From: Pontiellaceae bacterium B1224
GTDB taxonomy: Bacteria; Verrucomicrobiota; Kiritimatiellia; Kiritimatiellales; Pontiellaceae
Assembly (NCBI GenBank): GCA_029432815.1
Contig: JAROBA010000001.1
Coordinates: 178,571-242,570, forward strand
Length of the DNA: 64,000 nucleotides
Direction of reading: 5' to 3'
Positions 47,552 through 55,235 of the stretch are shown here, piece after piece. The position numbers and the translations under genes are program-made. Within the stretch, counting starts at the first letter, position 1. The number at the start of each line of letters is the position of its first letter. Under the pieces are notes generated by a model. The model was not told where the DNA came from. It was given only the letters and a program-made list of their open reading frames with translations, and searched no databases.

Positions 47552-50530
47552 CTAATACGGCATGATGATGACAGAACCATGGTCATCCCAGTCCCCTAAG
47601 CCTTGCACGTTATAGTTTCCATTGGAGGAGGCATACGAGCTGAAGCCAAGGCCATAGCGATCGATCGGTTCCATGGGTTCGAGCGGAACGGCGATTTCAA
47701 TGGCGTTGCCGACAAACTCCATTGAGATGCTGTTGTCATAGCTCGACGCGATGTCGGTGTGGTTGGTTTCACCAAAGGTAGACGCGAACCAGGCATTGGT
47801 TCCATACATACCCATATTCATATTTAAATAGTAATCTGACCCACGCCCTCCGGCCCGCAGATCTATATTAATACCTGAAGAATCATTGGATGAAACCCCT
47901 GCGATACCCGCACGGTCGATCCTGAAGAAGAGATTAGATACTCCCTGGGCAACGGTGATACCTGTAATATCGAGCCCGCTATAATCATGATCTCCGGACG
48001 GGTCTGTCAACTGGGCAGCAATCCCGCTCCAATCCGAGAGGTCGTTGCCGACGTCGATTTCTTTTCGGGGAACTGCACCGGAACTGGTGATGGTTCGCCA
48101 GATGTCTAACCGATAAAAACCGGCATCAAACAGCGGGCTGACCCATGCGCTTTGTGGAGCGGCCAGACCAGCGGCCATCAGCTCAAAATCATCCATCAGA
48201 TCAGCGGTCCAATAAACATCGTATTCTCTGCCAGACGCCGGCGACCAGCCCAGCGAGACCTCATCGCTGGCGAAGTTCGCTGACAGCGTTACAGACGAAC
48301 AGGATGCCGGGTTGGTCGGATCGGTGCCGTTACGGAATTCCGTCAGGTCGTCGCAGCCGTCGCCGTCAGAGTCAGCAGAGGCATCGCCCGCAGTAATGCC
48401 GCCGAAATAATCAAACTCCCATTCATTCGACATTCCATCGAGATCTTCATCCCACTCCGGATCTATGACCGTCACAAAGTGCGGGCGGTAGGCATAGCGC
48501 CCCAGTTGATAGGCCACGCCGTCGGCATTGGTTTCTTCAACCTCAAACAGATTGAACAACCATATTTCTGCCAGGCCTGCTTCGAGATTCACAATCCCGG
48601 AGCTATGCGAGACCGGAAATGGCGGGGTGTATGTGGCAAATTCAACGTCGGCATCAGACACCTCGTTCCACGCATCAATGCCAGCCAGATTTGCGTTCGA
48701 ATCAAAATCAGAGTCCCAGGTAAACGTCACATCCTGAGCAAAGACCCAGGTATTGGACGGCAGTATGGGAGCTGTCAGCGATGGACATGTTGTCACCTCG
48801 GGCATGGGCGTCACTCCATCAGCCTGCGTGAAGGGAATGGTGGTGGTGCTGCTCAAGCCGTTGGTTCGAACAACAACTATTTGCCAATCACCATCGATAT
48901 CCGGAACCGCATTGGTCGGAATATTTCTGAGATCATATTCCCAGTCCTGCCAATCCTCTTCGCAATCGAAGGTACCGAACGGCGCATTGACGTATACCTC
49001 CGAAAAGGTGCCGTCCGACCACAGATCGAACTCCAACTCATAAAACCCTGTTGCGAAATTATACCCCGCATAGATTTCAATATCATTAATATGGGATGCG
49101 AGCTCCGCACCGCTTTCATTCAGATGATCAGCACTCGGTTCCAGAATAACGTTTTCCGCATACAATTGCCCGGAGGTGACGATCATTCCATTATTGCCGC
49201 TGTAAAAGACGGCGGTAAAGCGGTCGTCTGCATCCATACCCCATACGCTCGCATCCATATTCGTTAACGTTATGAAACCGGATCCTTCATCATACGAACT
49301 GTAAAGGGTATGGGTTAGAGCATCGTAGGAAAGGCGAAGCATGATCGATTCGTTTGAGACAGGCACATTGTAGTTTATTACCGTTTCCCCTCCATCAGTG
49401 GCTTCGCTTCCAACTTCATACAGTGGATAACTGCCGTTATAGTTTTCCTTCCCAACGCTGATATCAAACGCCTCATCGAACGAGGTACTATCTGGAAGAA
49501 CGGCAAGACCAAACCAGTTTTCATCTCCAGCAGGCAGATTGGTGGCGTTGATCGTGTTTACCGCCCGATAGGTGATGGTCCAGCTTTGGGTATAGCTGCC
49601 CTGATTGGCAATCCACTCCCATGCATCCGACCGCGAATCTTCATCACCCCCTGGAGAAGGCGATGTAAACTCAAACCGCCCATTGATTTCGGTGAACGCC
49701 GCATTGGCACCATTGTGAAAGTGACTCCACTTTGCACCATCAATCGAATTGTCGTTAAAGTCGTCCGACCCACTGAAATTGTGATAGCCGATAATCGTTT
49801 CCGGTTCCACATATTCCGAGGTGGGAACCAGCACGAGATTGTCGCCATAGACCTGCCCCGAAGCAACCGGCGTGTTTGTTTCCCCGCCACCATACAGATA
49901 AAGCTGGAATTCATCAGTTGCGCCCATGTCCCATGCACCGATGCTCATAGAGCCCAAATCCATAAACCCGTTGCCTTCGTCATAGGAACAATAGAGCCGC
50001 TGGAGAAAGGCGTCGTATTGAATCCGCAGTGTTACGTAGTCGTTCGTTACAGGAATTTCGGCATCTAAAACCTCATCGTCATCCACTGATCCCGCACTGT
50101 CAACTTCGTGGTTAGGACTTCCAAAATTACTTTTGTTGATTTCGATAGAACAACCATTCTCGAAATCATTTTCGGCCCTTGAAACAAAAATACCGAACCA
50201 CATATCATTGCCGTAGGACATGGTATTTTCATCCAGCAGATTGACCGTATCGTAGGTGATCGTCCAATCCTGCGTGGTGCTGCCTCCATTGAACTCCCAC
50301 TTCCATACACCGGTATCCCAATCAGGTTCCGCAATTGGGTTTCCAGTTGAATTCATTTCCAATCGGCCATTTGTTTCAATCAAAGACCGATCTGCCGTTC
50401 CTTCGAATACCGACCATTTACTGCCATCCATCGAGTTATCGTTGAAATCATCGCCTCCCGAGAAATTAGCTATCGCCGGGCCACAGGCCCCTAATAATAT
50501 TGAGATAACAAGATACATTCTCTTTTTCAT
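47552..50530 (-). CDS. Secreted protein with tandem beta-sandwich domains and calcium-binding repeats
   Basis: The 992-residue protein has a short leader (MKKRMYLVISILLGACGPAIA) and a GGGAG ribosome-binding site. Two tandem concanavalin-like domains (about 22-240 and 250-465) both open with a GxDDFNDNSxDGxKWSxF motif (SGGDDFNDNSMDGSKW; SGSDDFNDNSIDGAKW) and both contain a YCSYDEG/YSSYDEG strand. A middle beta-rich region follows, then a thrombospondin-type-3/dockerin-like segment (DEDLDGMSNEWEF, ADSDGDGCDDLTEFRNGTDP) and a C-terminal domain of about 200 residues ending in GDWDDHGSVIIMPY. The Asp-rich repeats should bind calcium. I do not recognise a catalytic site; a glycan-binding or cell-surface role is likely. 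It stands alone on the minus strand, with rex upstream. Confidence 0.8.
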   Translation of the reverse strand: MKKRMYLVISILLGACGPAIANFSGGDDFNDNSMDGSKWSVFEGTADRSLIETNGRLEMNSTGNPIAEPDWDTGVWKWEFNGGSTTQDWTITYDTVNLLDENTMSYGNDMWFGIFVSRAENDFENGCSIEINKSNFGSPNHEVDSAGSVDDDEVLDAEIPVTNDYVTLRIQYDAFLQRLYCSYDEGNGFMDLGSMSIGAWDMGATDEFQLYLYGGGETNTPVASGQVYGDNLVLVPTSEYVEPETIIGYHNFSGSDDFNDNSIDGAKWSHFHNGANAAFTEINGRFEFTSPSPGGDEDSRSDAWEWIANQGSYTQSWTITYRAVNTINATNLPAGDENWFGLAVLPDSTSFDEAFDISVGKENYNGSYPLYEVGSEATDGGETVINYNVPVSNESIMLRLSYDALTHTLYSSYDEGSGFITLTNMDASVWGMDADDRFTAVFYSGNNGMIVTSGQLYAENVILEPSADHLNESGAELASHINDIEIYAGYNFATGFYELEFDLWSDGTFSEVYVNAPFGTFDCEEDWQDWEYDLRNIPTNAVPDIDGDWQIVVVRTNGLSSTTTIPFTQADGVTPMPEVTTCPSLTAPILPSNTWVFAQDVTFTWDSDFDSNANLAGIDAWNEVSDADVEFATYTPPFPVSHSSGIVNLEAGLAEIWLFNLFEVEETNADGVAYQLGRYAYRPHFVTVIDPEWDEDLDGMSNEWEFDYFGGITAGDASADSDGDGCDDLTEFRNGTDPTNPASCSSVTLSANFASDEVSLGWSPASGREYDVYWTADLMDDFELMAAGLAAPQSAWVSPLFDAGFYRLDIWRTITSSGAVPRKEIDVGNDLSDWSGIAAQLTDPSGDHDYSGLDITGITVAQGVSNLFFRIDRAGIAGVSSNDSSGINIDLRAGGRGSDYYLNMNMGMYGTNAWFASTFGETNHTDIASSYDNSISMEFVGNAIEIAVPLEPMEPIDRYGLGFSSYASSNGNYNVQGLGDWDDHGSVIIMPY

Positions 50531-50559
50531 CGGATGTCTCCCTTTTAGTTGTTGAAAGT

Positions 50560-50591
50560 AAAAAACCCACTTCCAGAGACTGGAAACGGGT
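50560..50591 (-). terminator. Intrinsic terminator of rex, built on the palindrome
   Basis: On the minus strand ACCCGTTTCCAG and CTGGAAGTGGGT pair over 12 bp (two G-U) around a TCT loop, followed by TTTTTT. The core is the palindrome copy at 50571-50585. The remaining sequence to 50864 shows no gene and presumably carries the promoter of the gene at 47552-50530. Confidence 0.85.
50571..50585. repeat. TTCCA-N5-TGGAA palindrome, centre GAGAC (in terminator)
   Basis: An exact intergenic copy forming the inner stem of the putative rex terminator. Confidence 0.8.
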
Positions 50592-50864
50592 GGAGTTGCA
50601 TGGGGGAGATAAAGTTAAAAAGATGGATCCCGGTCACCACAGTTGATCGATACAACCGTTTAGCCATCATGTTTTCAAACTCCGCTTTCATTTATCTTCC
50701 CTTGAATGAGAAAAGACTACGCGCACATTTATACCTATACAATGATAGTTTTATTCGTATTTCAGAATAACCACGAATGAATCCACAAAGCCGCATGAAA
50801 ATTTTCTGCAACGCATAATCCCAGTCGTGAATTTTAGGAACGCTTCCGTAAGTAATGGAGTACC

Positions 50865-51503
50865 CTAGCCCTTCTGCGCGGGTTTGGTTTCTGCAAAGTG
50901 AATATTATAGAAAATGTTTTCGATTTCCTGTTCGATATTAATGTTGTGCACGAGGAAATCCTCCGAACTTTTAAGCGAGACGGGCGCAAAATTGATGACG
51001 CCTTTTACACAGGTCTTTTTTAAGGTGTCAATCATGCCCTGCGCAGCAGGCTCTGGAACGGTTAAAGCCGCGACGCGAATTCGATTTTCTTCGATAAATT
51101 CCCGAATATTTTTAACGTGAAGAATGGGAATCGGCCCTTCCGGATCGAGGACTTCCGGATCGGAGTCAAAGACGGCAACCACCCGGATTCCAACCCTTGG
51201 AAAGCCGTTATGGTTCATCAGGGCCTGTCCGAGCTTGCCGCAGCCAATGATGATTATTTTCTGCTTCTTATCCTTACCTAGCAGCGTATTCAGCTTGGTT
51301 ACGAGGTCGTCAATCCGATATCCGCCGCGCTTATTTCCCGTCAGGTTAAACATGGAGAAGTCCTTGCGTACCAAGGAGGGAGAGACACCGACGGCGTCGG
51401 CCAGATTGTCGGAAAATACCTTCACAAGCCCGAGCGCTTTCATTTTACGCATTACATTCCGGTATTTTGATAATCTGCGGATGACTTCCTGATTAGCGTT
51501 CAT
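50865..51503 (-). CDS. rex: Redox-sensing transcriptional repressor Rex
   Basis: The 212-residue protein has the Rex two-domain plan: an N-terminal winged helix (about 1-80, with VSPSLVRKDFSMF and KRGGYRIDDL) and a Rossmann domain (KIIIIGCGKLGQAL, VVAVFDSDPEV, AALTVPEPAAQGMIDTL, GVINFAP). The length is typical. Rex proteins bind NADH or NAD+ and repress fermentation and hydrogenase genes when the NADH/NAD+ ratio is low. The gene is transcribed away from the hydrogenase operon, and a palindromic candidate operator (51521-51542) sits between them, so it probably controls both itself and the hydrogenase. An exact palindrome copy at 51188 lies within the Rossmann domain codons (FPRVGI). Confidence 0.95.
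   Translation of the reverse strand: MNANQEVIRRLSKYRNVMRKMKALGLVKVFSDNLADAVGVSPSLVRKDFSMFNLTGNKRGGYRIDDLVTKLNTLLGKDKKQKIIIIGCGKLGQALMNHNGFPRVGIRVVAVFDSDPEVLDPEGPIPILHVKNIREFIEENRIRVAALTVPEPAAQGMIDTLKKTCVKGVINFAPVSLKSSEDFLVHNINIEQEIENIFYNIHFAETKPAQKG
51188..51202. repeat. TTCCA-N5-TGGAA palindrome, centre ACCCT
   Basis: An exact copy inside rex, with the same 15 bases as the copy at 24046 but a different codon frame. Confidence 0.85.
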
Positions 51504-51520
51504 GTTATCTCCATGTCATA

Positions 51521-51542
51521 TTATGTTATTTCTGTGACATAA
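51521..51542. promoter_or_regulatory. Candidate Rex operator
   Basis: TTATGT and ACATAA form an inverted repeat with a 10-bp A/T-rich centre, 18 bp upstream of the rex start. It resembles known Rex sites (TTGTGA-type half sites around an A/T core) in size and symmetry but not in exact sequence. A partly overlapping TGTCA/TGACA repeat spans 51515-51539. Confidence 0.5.
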
Positions 51543-51656
51543 AAATGAAATTCGTGACTTGTTGTTGTCATTAATATTACCTACATCACGTATAAACAAC
51601 GCGAATCGTGTTTTTTTTATTTACCGACCCCCGCCTGATCTATATTCCTCGGTACC

Positions 51657-51686
51657 TTTACAGAACGAAATACGCCGCTTGATAAA
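51657..51686 (+). promoter_or_regulatory. Candidate promoter of the hydrogenase operon
   Basis: TTTACA (51657-51662) and GATAAA (51681-51686) are spaced 18 bp, giving a fair sigma-70-like match 120 bp before the first hydrogenase gene. The 302-bp divergent gap 51504-51805 contains no gene. Confidence 0.35.
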
Positions 51687-51805
51687 TGTTATTATTACTA
51701 TCAACGGTCGGAACCGGGGGATTTAATTCTGGTTCCTTACCAGGGACTGACCAGGGGACGGTTAGAACTAAAAACAGAAAGGCATCCGATTTGGAGGATA
51801 AACAT

Positions 51806-52288
51806 ATGACTGCAACTGCTGAAGAAAAAATGCTGACACCGGAGATCGACGCTTTCATTGCAAAGTGGATCGATAAACCCGGCAACCTGATTATGGTTTT
51901 GCACCGTGTACAAGAAGAATTCGGCTACGTTCCGCGCCAGGCCGCTTTCGAAGTTGCCGCAGCGCTTGACGTTCCGGTCGCCAAAATTTTCGGTGTAATC
52001 ACCTTTTACCATTTCTTTAAACTGACCAAGCCCGGCAAAAATCAGATTGCCGTCTGCATGGGAACCGCCTGTTACCTTAAAGGTGGCCAGGACCTGATCG
52101 ATGAATGCGAACGCAAGCTCGGTGTTGGACTCAACACCGTGACTGAAGATGGTGAGTTTTCTGTTGAAGCAGTGCGCTGTATCGGTTGTTGCGGTCTGGC
52201 TCCGGTTCTGACGGTGAACGGCGAAGTGTTTGGCGGTGTAACCACCAAACAGATGGTCAAAATTATCGAGCAGTTCGAAGGTAAATAA
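51806..52288 (+). CDS. hndA: NuoE-like hydrogenase subunit, [2Fe-2S] thioredoxin fold (HndA/HydC type)
   Basis: The 160-residue protein starts at 51806, nine bases after GGAGG. It has the NuoE/HoxE thioredoxin-like ferredoxin layout: an N-terminal helical part (NLIMVLHRVQEEFGYVPRQA, ITFYHFF) and four cysteines, CMGTAC (84 and 89) and CIGCC (125 and 129), for a [2Fe-2S] cluster. In electron-bifurcating [FeFe] hydrogenases this subunit passes electrons to or from the FMN subunit. It is the first gene of an operon that continues with an HATPase, a second ferredoxin-like protein, the NuoF-like subunit and the catalytic subunit, the order known from hnd/hyd operons. The gene symbol follows the Desulfovibrio naming by analogy. 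Confidence 0.93.
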   Translation: MTATAEEKMLTPEIDAFIAKWIDKPGNLIMVLHRVQEEFGYVPRQAAFEVAAALDVPVAKIFGVITFYHFFKLTKPGKNQIAVCMGTACYLKGGQDLIDECERKLGVGLNTVTEDGEFSVEAVRCIGCCGLAPVLTVNGEVFGGVTTKQMVKIIEQFEGK

Positions 52289-52355
52289 GGAAATGACGAG
52301 TGAAACGTGAGCCGTGATCTTCTCATCACCCTCACTCATCACGAATCACAAAACG
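52289..52355 (+). repeat. Degenerate 7-nt repeat spacer with inverted halves (GTGA/TCAC)
   Basis: The left half reads in heptads GTGAAAC, GTGAGCC, GTGATCT; the right half reads TCACTCA, TCACGAA, TCACAAA. The halves are complementary in their conserved GTGA/TCAC words and can fold into an interrupted hairpin just before the HATPase start codon, which has no Shine-Dalgarno sequence. Confidence 0.7.
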
Positions 52356-52901
52356 ATGCACGCCACGATTTGCGATTTAATTACGGACCTGGTCCAGAAT
52401 GCGTTCGAGGCGGATGCAACCGAAATTAAACTGAATGTCGAGGAGACTGAAAATAATCTTAAAGTCGTGATTGCAGACAACGGAAAAGGAATGAGTGCAA
52501 CAACGCTCGAGAAAGCCAAAGATCCGTTTTATTCGGATGGCCTCAAGCACAAGCATCGAAAAGTGGGCCTCGGCCTCCCCTTCCTGTTCCAGACTTCGGA
52601 AATGACCGGGGGTACTGCAGCGATCGAATCGGAAGAAGGCATCGGCACCACCGTTACCTTCAACCTCGATCCGGCGAACGTGGACCTTCCAATGTTTGGA
52701 AACTTTACCACAGCAGCCGTTACACTGATGACATACGGTTTTAAAGGAAATTTAACAATTGAACACAGCAAAGACGGAAAGAGCTACTCCGTCAGTCGGG
52801 AAGAGCTGATTGAGGTGCTGGGCGATCTGAACGATCTGGAAAGCCTGACTTTGCTTAAACAGTTCATTGAAGGAAACGAAGAAGACCTTAAGGCAATTTA
52901 G
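52356..52901 (+). CDS. HATPase-fold ATP-binding protein of the hydrogenase operon
   Basis: The 181-residue protein carries the GHKL ATPase motifs: an N-box (DLVQNAFEADATEI), a G1 box (VIADNGKGM) and a G2 box (KVGLGLPFL), then GTTVTFNL. This is the ATP-binding half of histidine kinases and anti-sigma factors. No transmembrane, sensor or HisKA domain is present, so it is not a complete sensor kinase. Similar stand-alone ATPases occur in [FeFe]-hydrogenase operons of other anaerobes, where their role is unclear. The C-terminal 70 residues (from about 110) have no recognised motif and include the palindrome-encoded PMFGN. The start at 52356 is the first ATG compatible with the domain; an upstream in-frame ATG at 52314 lies within the repeat spacer. 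No ribosome-binding site is visible. Confidence 0.88.
   Translation: MHATICDLITDLVQNAFEADATEIKLNVEETENNLKVVIADNGKGMSATTLEKAKDPFYSDGLKHKHRKVGLGLPFLFQTSEMTGGTAAIESEEGIGTTVTFNLDPANVDLPMFGNFTTAAVTLMTYGFKGNLTIEHSKDGKSYSVSREELIEVLGDLNDLESLTLLKQFIEGNEEDLKAI
52687..52701. repeat. TTCCA-N5-TGGAA palindrome, centre ATGTT
   Basis: An exact copy in the HATPase gene (PMFGN), with DNA identical to the copies at 39277 and 59715. It is the last exact copy before a 7-kb stretch with none. Confidence 0.85.
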
Positions 52902-53036
52902 ATTGGTGAATTTTGAATTCCGATTTATGGGAGGGCCCTGCCCTTACCCGCTCAGAATAGCCCAACGGCAACTGAGTTCCACAAATCAGCAATCAAAAAT
53001 CTAAAATCAGAAATTTAAAAGGAAAGGTGGGTAATT
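52902..53036 (+). repeat. Degenerate 7-nt repeat spacer with inverted halves (GATT/AATC)
   Basis: Near the left end GAATTTT, GAATTCC, GATTTAT follow each other with a 7-nt period. At 52984-53018 five heptads run without a break: AATCAGC, AATCAAA, AATCTAA, AATCAGA, AATTTAA. The halves are roughly inverse complements and flank a GGGAGGGCCCTGCCC core. The ribosome-binding site of the next gene (AAGGAAAGGTGGG) follows directly. Confidence 0.7.
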
Positions 53037-53426
53037 ATGGCTAAAATGACACTGGAAGAACTGCGCAACCTGCGCGATTCAAAGAAAAAAGAGATGACGC
53101 AGCGTGATGGTGATAAATCCGCACAGATCGTCATTGGAATGGGAACCTGCGGTATCGCGGCCGGCGCCAAGGATGCATTCGATGCATTCCTCGAAGAGCT
53201 CGGTAACCACGATATCAAAGACACCCGCATTACACAGACCGGCTGCATGGGACTCTGTTTCTCTGAGCCGACGGTTGAAGTGGCCGTTCCGGATATGCCG
53301 CGCGTAATTTACGGAAACGTTGATGCAAACGTTGCCCGTCGTATCGTTCGCGAACATATCATCGAGAAGAAACTGGTTTCCGACCATATCTTCGACAAAC
53401 CCGCAGCAGACATCATCAGCGAATAA
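53037..53426 (+). CDS. hndB: (2Fe-2S) ferredoxin-domain protein of the hydrogenase (HndB type)
   Basis: The 129-residue protein has a short coiled N-terminus (MTLEELRNLRDSKKKEMTQR) and a thioredoxin-like ferredoxin domain. Its cysteine pattern is MGTCGIAAG near residue 38 and TGCMGLCFSEP near 78-82, then PRVIYGNVDANVARRIVREH. Proteins of this type sit between the NuoE- and NuoF-like genes in hnd operons and are thought to carry or transfer electrons as an accessory subunit. The first cysteine block has only one Cys, so the cluster may be incomplete. It has a strong ribosome-binding site, lies 13 bp before the next gene, and is probably a component of the same cytoplasmic complex. Confidence 0.9.
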   Translation: MAKMTLEELRNLRDSKKKEMTQRDGDKSAQIVIGMGTCGIAAGAKDAFDAFLEELGNHDIKDTRITQTGCMGLCFSEPTVEVAVPDMPRVIYGNVDANVARRIVREHIIEKKLVSDHIFDKPAADIISE

Positions 53427-53439
53427 GCAGGTATAAATC

Positions 53440-55224
53440 ATGGCATTTAAAAACTACATTCTCGTTTGTGCTGGTACCGCTTGCGAATCCAGCAAAGGCA
53501 TCGCGCTATACGAAGCGCTTGAAAAAGAACTGAAAGCACAGGGCGTCGACGCCGAAGCTCAGCTCGTTAAAACCGGTTGTTTCGGTTTCTGCGAACAGGG
53601 CCCGATCGTTAAAATTCTGCCCGACGAATCGTTCTACGTGAAAGTCAGCCCGGAAGATGCATCAAAGATCGTTTCGGAACACATCATTAAAGGCCGCCAG
53701 GTTAAAGAACTGCTTTACGACCAAGATCAGTCTTCAGGAACCAGCGCCGACAGCATCGACTTCTACCAGAAACAGCAGCGCATCGTGCTACGCAACTGCG
53801 GGGTGATCAATCCTGAGTATATCGATGAATATATTGCCCGAGAAGGTTATGCGGCACTGGAAAAAGTGATCTTCGACATGACATCCGACGAAGTCATTAA
53901 AGAACTCACCGATGCCGGTCTTCGCGGCCGCGGTGGTGCCGGCTTCCCGACTGGAGTTAAATGGGGCTTCACCAAAAACGCCCAGTCCGACCAGAAATTC
54001 ATCGTCTGCAATGCCGATGAGGGCGACCCCGGAGCCTATATGGACCGCTCCACCTGCGAAGGAGACCCCCATTCGGTTCTCGAAGCCATGACCATTGCCG
54101 GACACACCGTCGGTGCCGACCAGGGCTTCATCTACATTCGTGCGGAATATCCGCTGGCGATTGAACGTCTTGAAAACGCCATTGCACAGGCCCGTGAATA
54201 CGGCCTGCTCGGCGACAACATCCTCGGCTCCGACTTCAGCTTCGACATCGAGCTGCGCCTCGGTGCCGGCGCCTTTGTCTGCGGCGAAGAAACCGCCCTG
54301 CTCGCTTCCATTGAAGGCAAGCGCGGCATGCCGATTCCACGCCCTCCCTTCCCCGCTGTTAAAGGCCTCTGGGGCAAACCCACCGTCATCAACAATGTGG
54401 AAACCTGGGCCAACATCCCGATGATCATCCTCAAGGGCTCGGCCTGGTACTCAAGCATCGGCACAGAAACTTCCAAGGGCACCAAGGTATTCGCCCTTAC
54501 TGGAAAGATTAACAACTCCGGCCTGATCGAAGTTCCCATGGGAACCACCCTGCGCGAAATCATTTATGATATCGGCGGCGGCATCCGCAGCGGCAAGAAA
54601 TTCAAAGCCGCGCAGACCGGCGGCCCGTCCGGCGGGGTTATTACCGAAGAATATCTCGACACACCGATCGACTACGAAAGCCTGCAGTCCATTGGTTCCA
54701 TGATGGGTTCCGGTGGTATGATCGTGATGGACGAAGACGACTGCATTGTTGACGTCACCAAATTCTACCTCGAGTTCACCGTGGATGAATCCTGTGGCAA
54801 ATGCGCCCCCTGCCGAATCGGTGGACGCACCAACTACAACATTCTCGACAAAATCTCCAGAGGTCAGGGCAAAGTTGAAGACCTCGACACCCTGAAGGAT
54901 CTGGCGCAGGCCATGCGCAAAGCTTCGCTCTGCGGGCTTGGACAAACGGCTCCGAACCCGATCATGTCGACCATCAACTTCTTCGAAGATGAATATATGG
55001 AGCACATCAACGAAGGCAAATGCCGCGCTGGAAAATGTAAAGACCTGATGTCTTACACCATCATTGAAGACAAGTGTATTGGCTGCACAGCCTGTGCCCG
55101 TGTCTGTCCGGTCAACTGCATCAGTGGCGAAGTCAAGGCGCCCCACGTGATCGATCAGGATCAATGTATCAAGTGCGGCCAGTGCTTCACGAAATGTAAA
55201 TTTGACGCAATCCTCAAGGGATAA
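53440..55224 (+). CDS. hndC: NuoF-like flavin subunit of bifurcating [FeFe] hydrogenase (HndC/HydB type)
   Basis: The 594-residue subunit has an N-terminal [2Fe-2S] thioredoxin-like domain (VCAGTAC, TGCFGFC), the NADH/FMN-binding core (GLRGRGGAGFPTGVKW, NADEGDPGAYMDR, GAGAFVCGEETALLASIEG) and the SLBB and [4Fe-4S] region (ESCGKCAPCRIGG). Its C-terminal extension carries two [4Fe-4S] motifs (CIGCTACARVCP; CIKCGQCFTKC), which distinguish hydrogenase subunits of the HydB/HndC type from plain NuoF. It should accept electrons from NAD(P)H and hand them to the catalytic subunit; confurcation with ferredoxin is known for this family and is inferred here. The gene lies 13 bp after hndB and 11 bp before the catalytic subunit gene. 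Confidence 0.95.
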   Translation: MAFKNYILVCAGTACESSKGIALYEALEKELKAQGVDAEAQLVKTGCFGFCEQGPIVKILPDESFYVKVSPEDASKIVSEHIIKGRQVKELLYDQDQSSGTSADSIDFYQKQQRIVLRNCGVINPEYIDEYIAREGYAALEKVIFDMTSDEVIKELTDAGLRGRGGAGFPTGVKWGFTKNAQSDQKFIVCNADEGDPGAYMDRSTCEGDPHSVLEAMTIAGHTVGADQGFIYIRAEYPLAIERLENAIAQAREYGLLGDNILGSDFSFDIELRLGAGAFVCGEETALLASIEGKRGMPIPRPPFPAVKGLWGKPTVINNVETWANIPMIILKGSAWYSSIGTETSKGTKVFALTGKINNSGLIEVPMGTTLREIIYDIGGGIRSGKKFKAAQTGGPSGGVITEEYLDTPIDYESLQSIGSMMGSGGMIVMDEDDCIVDVTKFYLEFTVDESCGKCAPCRIGGRTNYNILDKISRGQGKVEDLDTLKDLAQAMRKASLCGLGQTAPNPIMSTINFFEDEYMEHINEGKCRAGKCKDLMSYTIIEDKCIGCTACARVCPVNCISGEVKAPHVIDQDQCIKCGQCFTKCKFDAILKG

Positions 55225-55235
55225 GGAGTAATAAA

